Below, one piece after another: positions 46,198 through 55,066 of a DNA stretch of 64,000 nt; the first letter of the stretch is position 1, and each line of letters opens with the position of its first letter. A program made the translations under genes and the position numbers. The stretch covers positions 105,960 through 169,959 of the forward strand of contig JAZRFV010000086.1 in NCBI GenBank assembly GCA_045643825.1. Direction: 5' to 3'. The notes beneath the pieces are model-generated. The model worked only from the letters and a program-made list of their open reading frames with translations, ran no database searches and had not been told where the DNA came from. The stretch comes from Scatosoma sp045643825. Its GTDB lineage: Bacteria; Bacillota; Clostridia; Christensenellales; Borkfalkiaceae.

Positions 46198-47154
46198 ATG
46201 AAAATTGTTGTGGTGGATACGCCGAAGGAATTTGAAGGCGAAATTGATTGGAGCGAATTGTTAAAGCTTGGAGAAACACGAATTTATCATCAAACTCCGC
46301 AGGAAGAGATTGCCAACGTAATCGGCGATGCGGAAATCGTTATGATTAACAAGGGCGAAATCAACAAAGAAATTTTAGATAAATGCCCGAATATTAAATA
46401 TATTTCCGTGATAGCAACGGGCTTTAATAAGATTGATTTGGTGGAGGCTAAAAAACGTGGGATCTTGGTTTCCAACGTGCCTTCGTACGGTAGCAAGGCG
46501 ATTGGTCAGCACGCAGTTGCATTGCTGATGGCGATCACCAACCATATCGCACATCACGATGGTGAGGTAAGAAAACTCCGCAGAAGCACCGATGCGGATT
46601 GGTGTTTTTGGGACTATCCCATTTACGAATTGGAATATAAAACGCTCGGCGTAATTGGATTAGGCAGAATCGGTAAAACGGTGGCGACGGCGTGTATGGC
46701 GATGGGTACAAACGTAATCGCGTACGACGATTATCAAAGCGAAGATATGCTGAAAATGGGTGTAAAGTACGTTTCCTTGGAGGAATTGTTGGCTCAATCG
46801 GATATCATCAGCTTGCATTGTCCTCTTATGGAAAGCACCAAAAATATGATTAACAAAGACACGATTGCAAAAATGAAGGATGGTGTTATCCTTCTCAACA
46901 ACAGCCGTGGCGGTTTGATTAACGAGTATGATTTGGCGGAGGCATTGCGCAGCGGTAAAGTGTATGGCGCAGGCTTGGACGTTGTGGAGGTAGAGCCGAT
47001 TGCGGCGGATAACCCTCTTTTGACGGCACCGAACTGCTTTATCACCCCGCACATCAGCTGGGCGGCTTTGGATACGAGAAGAAGATTGATCCGTTTTGCC
47101 ATTGAAAACGTAAAGAAATATTTAGAGGGCAATCCTATCAATATTGTAAATTGA
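46198..47154 (+). CDS. D-2-hydroxyacid dehydrogenase (NAD-dependent)
   Basis: 318 residues. Rossmann motif GVIGLGRIGKTVATACMAMG at about residues 150-169. Catalytic triad positions show as R in NNSRGGLINE, E in DVVEVEP and H in TPHISWAA. Reduces a 2-keto acid (or the reverse) with NAD(H) in the cytosol. Follows the HpcH-type aldolase by 18 bases, so could reduce pyruvate/hydroxypyruvate-like product or an aldehyde-acid. Nearest recognised group: glycerate/phosphoglycerate-dehydrogenase-like. Confidence 0.93.
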   Translation: MKIVVVDTPKEFEGEIDWSELLKLGETRIYHQTPQEEIANVIGDAEIVMINKGEINKEILDKCPNIKYISVIATGFNKIDLVEAKKRGILVSNVPSYGSKAIGQHAVALLMAITNHIAHHDGEVRKLRRSTDADWCFWDYPIYELEYKTLGVIGLGRIGKTVATACMAMGTNVIAYDDYQSEDMLKMGVKYVSLEELLAQSDIISLHCPLMESTKNMINKDTIAKMKDGVILLNNSRGGLINEYDLAEALRSGKVYGAGLDVVEVEPIAADNPLLTAPNCFITPHISWAALDTRRRLIRFAIENVKKYLEGNPINIVN

Positions 47155-47194
47155 AGCATATAAACAGATTATTTAACATCACGGGAGAGTATTT

Positions 47195-48193
47195 ATGCAA
47201 TATATAAAAGTAAAAGGATTAGAAAAAGATATATCCAGGCTGGTCTTTGGTACGGCAACGCCTAAATTGTTCGCAGCTGTCGCACCGAATGCAAGCAAAC
47301 AAGACGAAGAAGCTGCCTTTTCCCTCTTGGACACGGTATTTGCAGCGGGGATCAACACGTTTGACTGCGCTGCACATTACGGCGAAGTCATCATGGGTAG
47401 ATGGATGGAGGCGAGAAATAATCGGGATCAATGCGTGATATTAACCAAAGGTGCGCACCCGAATGCTTGGCGTGATAGGGTAACCGATTACGATATTTTA
47501 TCGGATGCGAATGATTCCTTGAAAAAGTTGAAAACCGATAAAATTGATATTTATATGTTGCATAGAGACAGCCACGTGATGCCCGTTGGTGTGATTGTAG
47601 AGGCGCTCAATAGACTTTATCAAGAAGGCAAGGTGGCGGCGTTTGGCGGATCGAATTGGACGCATCAAAGAATAGAGGCAGCAAACGAATATGCGGCTAA
47701 ACATAATTTGATTCCCTTCACCGTATCGAGCCCTAATTTCGGCCTGGCAGAACAGGTAAGCGATCCATGGGTTGCGGATGCGAAATTTTCCGATCCGTGC
47801 GTGACGATTTCCGGCCCTGAAAACGTGGATGCAAGACGTTGGTATGAGGAAAAGGGGATTACGGTTTTTGCTTATTCCAGCCTTGCACGTGGTTTCTTCT
47901 CTGGTGCATTCAAGAGTGAAACGCCCGAAGATGCCTATAAAATTATGGACGATGCGGGGATTAAGGGGTATTATTGCCCTCAAAACGTGGAAAGACTTCG
48001 CAGATGTGAAATTCTTGCAAAGGAAAAAGGTGTGACGGTTGCGCAGATTGCTTTGGCGTGGATTTTCTCGCAGAATATGAGCCTTTGCGCGCTTTCCAGC
48101 CCCGTTACCGAACAACAAATATACGATAATATCAAGGCGATGGAGCTTAAACTTACACCCGACGAGGTAAATTGGCTTAACCTTGTGGATTAA
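47195..48193 (+). CDS. Aldo/keto reductase
   Basis: 332 residues, ATG after GGGAGAG. The catalytic tetrad is visible: D in FDCAAHYG, Y in the same segment, K in ILTKGAHPN, H in YMLHRDS. The barrel pattern continues through AFGGSNWTHQRIE, and the C-terminal NADPH-binding region has ITVFAYSSLARG. It would reduce an aldehyde, such as lactaldehyde or glyceraldehyde released by an aldolase in the same operon, or oxidise a sugar. Cytoplasmic. Confidence 0.93.
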   Translation: MQYIKVKGLEKDISRLVFGTATPKLFAAVAPNASKQDEEAAFSLLDTVFAAGINTFDCAAHYGEVIMGRWMEARNNRDQCVILTKGAHPNAWRDRVTDYDILSDANDSLKKLKTDKIDIYMLHRDSHVMPVGVIVEALNRLYQEGKVAAFGGSNWTHQRIEAANEYAAKHNLIPFTVSSPNFGLAEQVSDPWVADAKFSDPCVTISGPENVDARRWYEEKGITVFAYSSLARGFFSGAFKSETPEDAYKIMDDAGIKGYYCPQNVERLRRCEILAKEKGVTVAQIALAWIFSQNMSLCALSSPVTEQQIYDNIKAMELKLTPDEVNWLNLVD

Positions 48194-48233
48194 CCTCTGA
48201 AAAAAATAAGACAAGGAAAGAGATTTTTAAACC

Positions 48234-49688
48234 ATGAACTATTTAAGTATAGATATAGGTACAACGGGGTGTAAAGGTCAATTATTTTCCGAAAAAGGCG
48301 AGATTTTGCAATATATCTTTGAGGAATATGACTTTTTGGCGTTAGACGGCTATCAGTACGTGGATATCCACACCATTGAAAAGCATCTTCGTCAAATGAT
48401 AGGCACCATATCGGCGAAGCATACCATATCTTCCGTTTGCATTTCTTCTCTTGGGGAATCCTTCGTGCTGTTGGATAAAGAGGATAACGTTCTGTTTTAT
48501 CCGATGTTGTATACGGATGCACGCGGAGAAAAAGAGGCTGAAGAAATTAAGACGAGGATAGGGGAAGAAAACGCCTTTTTAACGACGGGGGTAATGCCGC
48601 ACAGCATGTATTCCTTGTCCAAATTGCTTTGGATAAAAAATAATCATCCCGATGCCTTTGCGAAAGCGGATAAGGCAATGCTGATTTGCGATTACTTTGG
48701 CTATTTATTGACGGGCGAGCGAGTAATCGATTACGCACTCGCTTCTCGAACGGGTGCATTTGACGTCGAAAAGCTTTGCTTTGCGGAAGGGGTATTGAGT
48801 GAATTTGACGTACCCATGTCCTTGTTCTCTACGCCAAAACGTGCAGGGACAATCGTTGGGAAGGTCAAGCCCGAATGGGGTATTGATGCTTATTTGGTGC
48901 TTGGTTCTCACGATCAGGTTTGTACCGCACTTGGTGCAGGTGTGCTTGAATCGGGTGATGCGGTAGACGGTATGGGTACGGTGGAATGTATTACGACCTT
49001 ATTCAAGGACAAGCCTACGGATATGGAAATGGGAAAACAAGGTTACCCTTGCGTACCGTATGCGATAGACGGTTTGTATTGCACCTATATCCTTAATTTT
49101 TCCTGTGGCTCGACGGTAAACTGGTTGCGTAAAAAGATTATGCACGGTTATAAGGGCGAGGAAAAAGACTTTTTTACATACATAGAAAAAGGTATGTCGG
49201 ACGAGCCTACGGGCATTATCACCTTGCCCTATTTCGGTGGCGCGAGTACGCCGTATCAGGACTTAAACGCAAAGGGTGTTATGGTCAATCTTACCACGGA
49301 AACGACCGACTCCGATCTATATAAATCGGTGATGGAAGGCACGTCTATGGAGATGCGTTTAAACACAGAGGTGGCAGGCAGGTATGCGATCACCGTAGAA
49401 AAAGCGGTTGCTACGGGTGGTGGTGCGAACTCGGAAAAGTGGTTGCAAATCAAGGCGGATATACAAAATATTCCCTATAAAATTTTGCGTTCCTCCGAAG
49501 GTGGTCTTTGTGGCTGTGCGATGTTGCAGGCGGCTGCGCTTGGTGGTGCAAAGGACTTGTACAGCGCAAGGGATATCTTTGTGCAATATGAAAAAGAGTT
49601 TCTTCCGAATAAGGAACAACACAATGCGTATGAAACGCAGTATAAAAAATATGAAAGATTGTATAAAACGATAAAGGAGTTTTATTGA
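48234..49688 (+). CDS. FGGY-family carbohydrate kinase (second copy)
   Basis: 484 residues. Phosphate-1 region SIDIGTTGCKGQLFSEKG, central TDARG near residue 90, and adenosine region ATGGGANSEKWLQIKADIQN near residue 390. It phosphorylates a ketose/polyol; given the L-fucose-isomerase-like gene one base after it, a fuculose/rhamnulose-type substrate is plausible. It is unlike the block A kinase in detail (different spacing and motifs), so the two serve separate pathways. Confidence 0.92.
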   Translation: MNYLSIDIGTTGCKGQLFSEKGEILQYIFEEYDFLALDGYQYVDIHTIEKHLRQMIGTISAKHTISSVCISSLGESFVLLDKEDNVLFYPMLYTDARGEKEAEEIKTRIGEENAFLTTGVMPHSMYSLSKLLWIKNNHPDAFAKADKAMLICDYFGYLLTGERVIDYALASRTGAFDVEKLCFAEGVLSEFDVPMSLFSTPKRAGTIVGKVKPEWGIDAYLVLGSHDQVCTALGAGVLESGDAVDGMGTVECITTLFKDKPTDMEMGKQGYPCVPYAIDGLYCTYILNFSCGSTVNWLRKKIMHGYKGEEKDFFTYIEKGMSDEPTGIITLPYFGGASTPYQDLNAKGVMVNLTTETTDSDLYKSVMEGTSMEMRLNTEVAGRYAITVEKAVATGGGANSEKWLQIKADIQNIPYKILRSSEGGLCGCAMLQAAALGGAKDLYSARDIFVQYEKEFLPNKEQHNAYETQYKKYERLYKTIKEFY

Positions 49689-49689
49689 T

Positions 49690-51084
49690 ATGAAATTTGC
49701 ATTATATTTTGGTAACAGAGGCTTCATGCCTGGCGAATTGATTACGGGTGCAAGAACGGATATGATTAAGGCGGTTACGGATGCTGGCTACGATTATATC
49801 GCTATGGATGAAAGCCTTACCCGTTACGGTGCAATTGAAACGCGTGACGAAGGGAAATTGTATCACGATTGGTTGAAGGCACACGAAGGGGAATACGACG
49901 GCGTAATTTTGTGTATGCCCATTTTCATTGATGAAAACGGTGCTATTGCCGCTTTGCAGGATGCAGGTGTTCCCGTATTGATGCAGGCGTATCCCGATGA
50001 AATCGGTAAGATGGATTTCAAGCATCGCCGTGACGCATATTGCGGTAAGTTCTCGGTGACGGACGTATTCTATCAATATAAATTACCTTTCACGGTGATG
50101 AAACCGCACGTGGTACATCCTTTGAGTGAAGCATTTAGACAAAACCTTGACGATTTTGCTGCCATTTGCCGTGTTGTAAAGGGTATGAAACGCTTTAACC
50201 TTGGTTGTATCGGTGCAAGAACGACGGCGTTCAAGACGGTGCGTTTTGACGAAGTAACCTTGCAAAGATATGGTATCAACGTGGAAAGCTTTGACCTTTC
50301 CGAGTTGATTTTTAAGGTGCAGAAAAAGCAGGATGACGAAGCGGCTGTCCTTGCAAAAATCGAACGTCTTGAAAACTATACGGATTTCAGCAAAGTACCT
50401 CAGGCAAACAAGCTGATGCTTGCAAAGATTTCCGTTGTTATCGACGAATACATTGCAGAATATCACTTGGATGCGATTACCCTTCGTTGCTGGAACGAGA
50501 TGGAAACCATCCTTCGCGTATGTCCTTGCGTGCTTATATCCGAACTCAACGACAGAGGTATCGTATGTTCTTGTGAAATTGACCTTACGAGTGCGATCAC
50601 GATGCGTGCAATGCAGCTCGCAAGCGGAAAAGCAACGGCTTGCTTAGACTGGAACAATAACTACGGTGACGATGAAAATAAGGTGATTTTGTTCCATTGC
50701 GGTCCCGTTGCACAAAGTCTTATGGCGGGCAAAGGTACGGTTACCGAACACAAGATGTTTGCAAAAGGCGATCCTGGTAGCGGTTGGGGTACGAACGAGG
50801 GCAGAATCGCTCCTATGGACATCACCTTCTCGAACGGCTTTACCGAAGACGGCAAATTGAAGGTGTACGTAAGTGAAGCAAAATTTACCGACGATGAAAT
50901 TGAAGGCGCATTCTTCGGGTGCGGCGGCGTTGCGGAAATCCCCGATTTGCAAAATAAACTTATCAAACTTGCAAAGGGTGGCTTTAAGCATCACACGACG
51001 GTTGGTGTAGGGCACATGAAATACGTTTTGGAAGAAGCGTTCAAGACCTATCTTGGTTATGAAGTAATTGATATTGAGGGTTAA
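49690..51084 (+). CDS. L-fucose/L-arabinose isomerase-like sugar isomerase
   Basis: 464 residues, ATG after AAAGGAG. The family pattern includes the FucI-type fold with repeated Rossmann-like segments, the IGARTTAFKTVRFD segment near residue 175, RCWNEMETI (metal/substrate region near residue 263), and the C-terminal LFHCGPVAQSLM plus PMDITFSNGF. It would interconvert aldose and ketose forms of an imported sugar. Shorter than E. coli FucI (~590 residues) and only distantly like it, so L-fucose is a candidate, not proven. Clustered with kinase and aldolase. Confidence 0.82.
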   Translation: MKFALYFGNRGFMPGELITGARTDMIKAVTDAGYDYIAMDESLTRYGAIETRDEGKLYHDWLKAHEGEYDGVILCMPIFIDENGAIAALQDAGVPVLMQAYPDEIGKMDFKHRRDAYCGKFSVTDVFYQYKLPFTVMKPHVVHPLSEAFRQNLDDFAAICRVVKGMKRFNLGCIGARTTAFKTVRFDEVTLQRYGINVESFDLSELIFKVQKKQDDEAAVLAKIERLENYTDFSKVPQANKLMLAKISVVIDEYIAEYHLDAITLRCWNEMETILRVCPCVLISELNDRGIVCSCEIDLTSAITMRAMQLASGKATACLDWNNNYGDDENKVILFHCGPVAQSLMAGKGTVTEHKMFAKGDPGSGWGTNEGRIAPMDITFSNGFTEDGKLKVYVSEAKFTDDEIEGAFFGCGGVAEIPDLQNKLIKLAKGGFKHHTTVGVGHMKYVLEEAFKTYLGYEVIDIEG

Positions 51085-51087
51085 ACG

Positions 51088-51936
51088 ATGTTAGCAGGAT
51101 TAAAAGAAGTTGTTGCAGAAGGCAAAAAGAGAAATATCGCAATCGGTAGTTTTAATACGCCGAATTTGGAATGCTTGCTCGCGGTTTTAGATGCGGCTGA
51201 GGAATTGAACGTACCCGTGATTATATCCCACGCACAATGCCACGAAGAGGTTGCTCCGCTCGATAAAATCGGTCCCGTAATGGTGGAACTCGCAAAGCGC
51301 AGCAAGGTAAAGGTTTGTGTTCACCTCGACCATGGTGAGGACTTTGACTACTGTAAGCGTGCAATGGCGCTTGGGTTTACGTCCGTTATGATTGACTATT
51401 CCACTCTCCCTTATGAAGAAAACGTAAAAGGGACGAAAGAGGTGGTAGACTATGCCCATCAAAATGGTGTGGAGGTAGAGGCGGAGCTCGGTGCACTTCC
51501 TCAAAGAGAAGGTGGCGGTGAAAGCAGTGTTTCTGATCCGTCCGACCTTTATACGAAGCCTGAACTCGTACCCGATTTCCTTGCGAATACGGGCGTGGAT
51601 GCACTTGCAATTGCGTTTGGTACGGCACATGGTATTTATAAAACGAAGCCTGTTTTAAATATGGATATTATTACGAAGGTAAGAGAATTGACTGATTTGC
51701 CTTTGGTTATGCATGGTGGCAGCGGTATTTCGCACGAGGAATATAAAGAAGTTATCCGTCGCGGTATCGGTAAAATCAACTACTACTCGTATATGTCCTA
51801 TGCTGGCTATGCAGAGGCGAAGAAAACGGTGGAAAACAAAGAGGCTGATTTCTTCCATAACCTTGCCCTGAACGCACAAAACGCGATGAAAGAAAATGCT
51901 TTGGCTACCCTCAAAGTATTTAGCAATATGGAGTAA
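51088..51936 (+). CDS. Class II ketose-bisphosphate aldolase (second copy)
   Basis: 282 residues; starts three bases after the isomerase. Zinc/catalytic segments: VHLDHGEDFDYC near residue 75, EAELGALPQREGG near 130, FGTAHGIYKTKP near 178, MHGGSGISHEEY near 205. Together with the isomerase and FGGY kinase it completes an isomerase-kinase-aldolase trio yielding DHAP and an aldehyde. Only moderately similar to the block A copy; the loop after the EAELG strand is longer. Confidence 0.92.
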   Translation: MLAGLKEVVAEGKKRNIAIGSFNTPNLECLLAVLDAAEELNVPVIISHAQCHEEVAPLDKIGPVMVELAKRSKVKVCVHLDHGEDFDYCKRAMALGFTSVMIDYSTLPYEENVKGTKEVVDYAHQNGVEVEAELGALPQREGGGESSVSDPSDLYTKPELVPDFLANTGVDALAIAFGTAHGIYKTKPVLNMDIITKVRELTDLPLVMHGGSGISHEEYKEVIRRGIGKINYYSYMSYAGYAEAKKTVENKEADFFHNLALNAQNAMKENALATLKVFSNME

Positions 51937-51938
51937 CC

Positions 51939-52847
51939 ATGGACGGTAGAATTTCGAATTTACAGCAAGTGGCAAGCCTTCGCCGTTATACCTTGACGGA
52001 AGGGCGAGGGAAGGATTTGGACGTGCTTGATTGCGATAATGGTAAAATCCGTTTTCTTCTCAACGTAAGCAAGGCGTGCGATATTATGCAGCTTTACCAC
52101 GAAGGACAAAATATGTCTTTTATATCTAAAAACGGTTTTACAAAACGAGAAATTTCCTTTTTAAACCGTTTTGAAGGCGGTATGCTTTACACCTGCGGGT
52201 TGGATAGCGTTGGCGGTAGAGAGGGGTATGAATTGCACGGTACCTTCCATAATATCCCTGCGGAAATCGTTCGTGCGGAATGTAACGAAAATGGTATCGT
52301 TGTGGAAGCGATTATTCGTGATACGGCATTGTTTGGAAAAAATCTTGTGATGAAGCGCAAAATATCCACTACGGTCTTTGGCGACACGGTAACCTTGGAG
52401 GACACGCTGATTAACGAGGGATATAAGGCGGAAGAATATTGCCTTTTATATCATATCAACGTTGGTTATCCCATGCTTGACGAGGGCGCGAAAATTGTTG
52501 CCGACATGGAAAGCTATACACCGAGAACGGAATGGGCAAAGCAAAATGAGGGCACCATGTACGAGATGAACGGCGCACTTCCCAATCAAGAGGAAACGTG
52601 TTATTTCTTGAAAATGAATAAACCGCAAATCTCTCTTGTAAACGAAAAGATCGGAAAAATCTTTACGGTTTCTTATTCGGGAGATACGTTGCCGCATTTT
52701 GTCGAATGGAAGAGTATGGCGAGCGGTGACTATGCGTTGGGGTTAGAGCCTTGCACAACGGCGTTGGACGATTATTTTTGCTATAAGAAGATTGAACCTG
52801 GCGAAAATATTGTATTTGTAGTTGAGCTGAAGGTCGCAAACAATTAA
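51939..52847 (+). CDS. DUF4432/aldose-1-epimerase-like mutarotase
   Basis: 302 residues, overlapping-style start two bases after the aldolase stop. Aldose-epimerase-like beta-supersandwich: the GLDSVGGREGYELHGTFHNIP segment near residue 90 with the catalytic His, LLYHINVGYPMLDEG near 170, and YALGLEPCTTALDDY near 265 (family's glutamate region). Expected to interconvert anomers of the imported sugar, supplying the isomerase. Last gene before a strong terminator. Confidence 0.85.
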   Translation: MDGRISNLQQVASLRRYTLTEGRGKDLDVLDCDNGKIRFLLNVSKACDIMQLYHEGQNMSFISKNGFTKREISFLNRFEGGMLYTCGLDSVGGREGYELHGTFHNIPAEIVRAECNENGIVVEAIIRDTALFGKNLVMKRKISTTVFGDTVTLEDTLINEGYKAEEYCLLYHINVGYPMLDEGAKIVADMESYTPRTEWAKQNEGTMYEMNGALPNQEETCYFLKMNKPQISLVNEKIGKIFTVSYSGDTLPHFVEWKSMASGDYALGLEPCTTALDDYFCYKKIEPGENIVFVVELKVANN

Positions 52848-52878
52848 AAGGCATTATTCAACAGCCTATATTTACAAC

Positions 52879-52910
52879 AAAAGGACATACCGGCTGGTAT
52901 GTCCTTTTTT
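52879..52910 (+). terminator. Rho-independent terminator of block B
   Basis: AAGGACATACC (52881-52891), loop GGCT, GGTATGTCCTT (52896-52906), ending in a run of six T (52905-52910), 32 bases after the last gene of block B. Confidence 0.9.
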
Positions 52911-53042
52911 AATGATTGAATGGTATTGAGAAATTGTAAAAGGTGGGAGGAATGGCCTTTTTTTGATAAGTGCAGCGAAAGACGATGAGATAATATTGAA
53001 ATCTAATCGGGTTTCTAATATATCCTTTTTTTTGCTTTTTTG
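52911..53042. other. Intergenic spacer without identifiable gene
   Basis: About 130 AT-rich bases between the block B terminator and the tRNA terminator. No ORF with a ribosome site and no structured element was found here. Confidence 0.6.
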
Positions 53043-53091
53043 ATAAAATAAAACATCACAGCAATGCCACTAATGTGTTACTGCTATGATG
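53043..53091 (-). terminator. Terminator of tRNA-Arg
   Basis: Read on the minus strand, a 12-base imperfect stem (53080-53091 with 53054-53065) is followed by TTTTATTTTAT. Inside the loop CAC/GTG can pair as well. It lies about ten bases downstream of the tRNA. Confidence 0.7.
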
Positions 53092-53100
53092 CTCTAAAAA

Positions 53101-53175
53101 TGGTGTTCCCACAGGGAATCGAACCCCGAACTAGCCCTTAGGAGGGGCTTGTTATATCCGTTTAACTATGAGAAC
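53101..53175 (-). tRNA. tRNA-Arg, anticodon CCT
   Basis: On the minus strand the 75-base cloverleaf folds with acceptor GTTCTCA/TGGGAAC (one G-U), D stem GTTA/TAAC, anticodon stem AGCCC/GGGCT with loop CTCCTAA, and T stem CGGGG/CCCTG (one G-U) with loop TTCGATT. The 3' CCA is encoded at 53101-53103. Anticodon CCT reads AGG arginine codons. Confidence 0.93.
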
Positions 53176-53239
53176 AAGCATTTAATGCGAAAAGTGAAAT
53201 TGTCTCCCGCATAAATAGGTAAGGCTTTCTATATGCCAT

Positions 53240-53268
53240 ATTTTAGCACTTATTTTATCGAAAGTCAA
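53240..53268 (-). promoter_or_regulatory. Promoter of tRNA-Arg
   Basis: Minus-strand TTGACT (53263-53268), 17-base spacer, TAAAAT (53240-53245). Predicted start about 58 bases before the mature tRNA. Confidence 0.7.
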
Positions 53269-53348
53269 GCGGAAATAATCCCCTTATAAATCTTAATGAA
53301 AGGATTTATTTTTCTTAAAAGAATTGCTCCTTAAAGTGACATAAAACA

Positions 53349-53378
53349 CAAAAAAAGACGGACGACCGTCTTTTTTGT
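53349..53378 (-). terminator. Terminator of the CDF transporter gene
   Basis: GACGG-ACGA-CCGTC stem flanked by A6 and T6 runs (arms 53351-53361 and 53366-53376). It works in either orientation; here it follows the minus-strand transporter stop by eight bases. Confidence 0.85.
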
Positions 53379-53383
53379 TTGGA

Positions 53384-54277
53384 TTAATGATGGTGATGGT
53401 GGTGGGATTGTGTCATCGAGGGTGGTATTATCCTGCAGGTTTGTTCGAAGCAAGGTTCACCGTGCGTTTCCATCTCGAGAGTGGCGTGATTTATGCCGTA
53501 TTTTTTCAATTTATCACGTACATGGTGCTTTATTTGGGGAATATTCCCATCAGCGACAAGGTGCATCGTTGCATAATGGCTTTGTCCGTCCATACTCCAT
53601 ATATGTACGTGGTGAACCCCCAAAACTCCGTCGATTTCTTCGATTTTTGCTTTGACTTCCTCCACGCAAATCCCATGCGGTGTTTTTTCGAGGAAAATAT
53701 CCATCGTTTCTTTCAGGTTTTTGACGGCGACAAAGAGGATAAAGACAGCCGTTCCCATGGACATAATCGGATCGAGGAAACGCCAATCGGTGAACCGCAT
53801 CACGATTGCGCCAATCAATACAACCAACCACCCCAATACGTCCTCCAGCATGTGCAGGTTGACGGCTTTTTGGTTGAGAGAATCCCCCTCGTGCGTTAAC
53901 AATGCCGCGGTGAAATTTACAAGAATTCCGACGATGGCGAAAAGAATCATGCCGTTATAATGAATGTCCGTAGGCCGTATAAATCTACGCACGGCGTTAT
54001 AAATCACCACCAGCGAGCCAAGGATTAGGATTAGGGTGGTAATCGCTCCGCCGAGGACGGAGTATCGTGTATAGCCGTAACTGTGCCGTTCATCAGGTTG
54101 CCGTCTGGACAATTTTTCAAGAAAAAAGGATATCCCAATGCTGATGGCGTCACCGATATCGTGTACGGCATCGGAAATGATCGCGATACTGCCCGTAAAA
54201 ATTCCGCCGATGAACTCGAAAACGGAAAAGGCAAGGTTGAGGATAAAGGCAAACAAAATATTTTTTTCGGTTTTCAT
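53384..54277 (-). CDS. Cation diffusion facilitator (CDF/ZitB-type) metal exporter
   Basis: 297 residues from ATG 54277 (ribosome site GGGAGG seven bases before); an upstream in-frame ATG reads through the promoter and is rejected. Six membrane segments. The metal site in segment 2 is DAVHDIGDA (Asp/His/Asp) and in segment 5 HMLEDVLGW. The cytoplasmic C-terminal domain ends in six histidines (QSHHHHHH), a natural metal-binding tail. Likely exports Zn2+ or a similar ion. Divergent from a TetR regulator with a shared control region, so probably metal- or drug-controlled by it. Confidence 0.92.
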   Translation of the reverse strand: MKTEKNILFAFILNLAFSVFEFIGGIFTGSIAIISDAVHDIGDAISIGISFFLEKLSRRQPDERHSYGYTRYSVLGGAITTLILILGSLVVIYNAVRRFIRPTDIHYNGMILFAIVGILVNFTAALLTHEGDSLNQKAVNLHMLEDVLGWLVVLIGAIVMRFTDWRFLDPIMSMGTAVFILFVAVKNLKETMDIFLEKTPHGICVEEVKAKIEEIDGVLGVHHVHIWSMDGQSHYATMHLVADGNIPQIKHHVRDKLKKYGINHATLEMETHGEPCFEQTCRIIPPSMTQSHHHHHH

Positions 54278-54288
54278 GCGTCCTCCCA

Positions 54289-54344
54289 TTGACAAAGCTA
54301 TATGGCCGTGATACAATATATTTAATACCGAACACATTGTTCAA
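54289..54344. promoter_or_regulatory. Divergent promoters with TetR-type operator
   Basis: Plus strand: TTGACA (54289-54294), 17-base spacer, TACAAT (54312-54317). Minus strand: TTGAAC (54339-54344) with TATATT 18 bases on. Both cover or abut the inverted repeat GAACA-CAT-TGTTC (54330-54342), which overlaps the minus -35 box and the plus start site. A repressor bound there could block both genes. Confidence 0.72.
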
Positions 54345-54449
54345 TAACAGTATAGTATTGTATATGGTGAAAGTCAACGGGCGGACCGTGTATAAACGGC
54401 GGTGGCTGTTCGCTATGGAACATTTTCACAAAAATGTATGGAGGGAAGG

Positions 54450-55001
54450 ATGGATAGACGGCAAAGAAAAACGAGGGAAGCGATATTTAAGGCGTTTACA
54501 GACCTGCTTGCGAAAAAGCATTTTAACCAAATCACGGTGGGGGAGGTTATCGAGCGAGCGGACGTCGGCAGGGCAACCTTTTATGCACATTTTGAGACGA
54601 AGGATTTTCTCTTGAAAGAGCTTTGCGAGGAGTTATTTTGCCACCTTTTTGACGTTCTTGAGGAGGGTGGTGGACAACATCGACATATTTTTGAGTGCGA
54701 CACCACCGCACCCGTGATATTGCACCTTTTACAGCATTTACAAAAGAATGATAATCAGATTTTAGAGCTGTTGGCGGGGGAAAATAACGAATTATTTTTG
54801 CGGTATTTTAAGGAAAATTTGAGACGGTTGGTGGAACGCCAAGCGCATCTTTTTGAAGGACGGCGGGCGGATGGTGTGCCTGAAGAATTTTGGCGTCGCC
54901 ATATTGTCGCTACGCTGGTGGAAACGATACGATGGTGGATTGACGGCGGGGTGAAAGAAAGCCCTGAAAGGGTTTACGATTATTTTTTAGCGGTAGTATA
55001 A
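54450..55001 (+). CDS. TetR/AcrR-family transcriptional regulator
   Basis: 183 residues from ATG 54450 (ribosome site GGAGGGAAGG); an earlier in-frame ATG at 54402 is less suited. The N-terminal helix-turn-helix reads ITVGEVIERADVGRATFYAHF, the TetR signature. The C-terminal ligand domain resembles the TetR_C type with a YF/LRRL helix bundle. Divergent from the CDF exporter over an inverted repeat, so it likely represses the exporter and itself. The ligand is unknown. Confidence 0.9.
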   Translation: MDRRQRKTREAIFKAFTDLLAKKHFNQITVGEVIERADVGRATFYAHFETKDFLLKELCEELFCHLFDVLEEGGGQHRHIFECDTTAPVILHLLQHLQKNDNQILELLAGENNELFLRYFKENLRRLVERQAHLFEGRRADGVPEEFWRRHIVATLVETIRWWIDGGVKESPERVYDYFLAVV

Positions 55002-55011
55002 ACCGCAAAAC

Positions 55012-55042
55012 AAAAAAGACGGCGTGTATGCCGTCCTTTTTT
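55012..55042 (+). terminator. Terminator of the TetR gene
   Basis: GACGGC (55018-55023), loop GTGTAT, GCCGTC (55030-55035), then C and six T; preceded by an A run. Eleven bases after the TetR stop. Confidence 0.88.
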
Positions 55043-55066
55043 ATGCCCGAAAATCGGGAGAATATT

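Noticed and set aside
53375..53899. Plus-strand open frame of 174 codons opposite the CDF gene
   Set aside because: Antisense of the conserved CDF transporter; overlaps its terminator and six-His codons.
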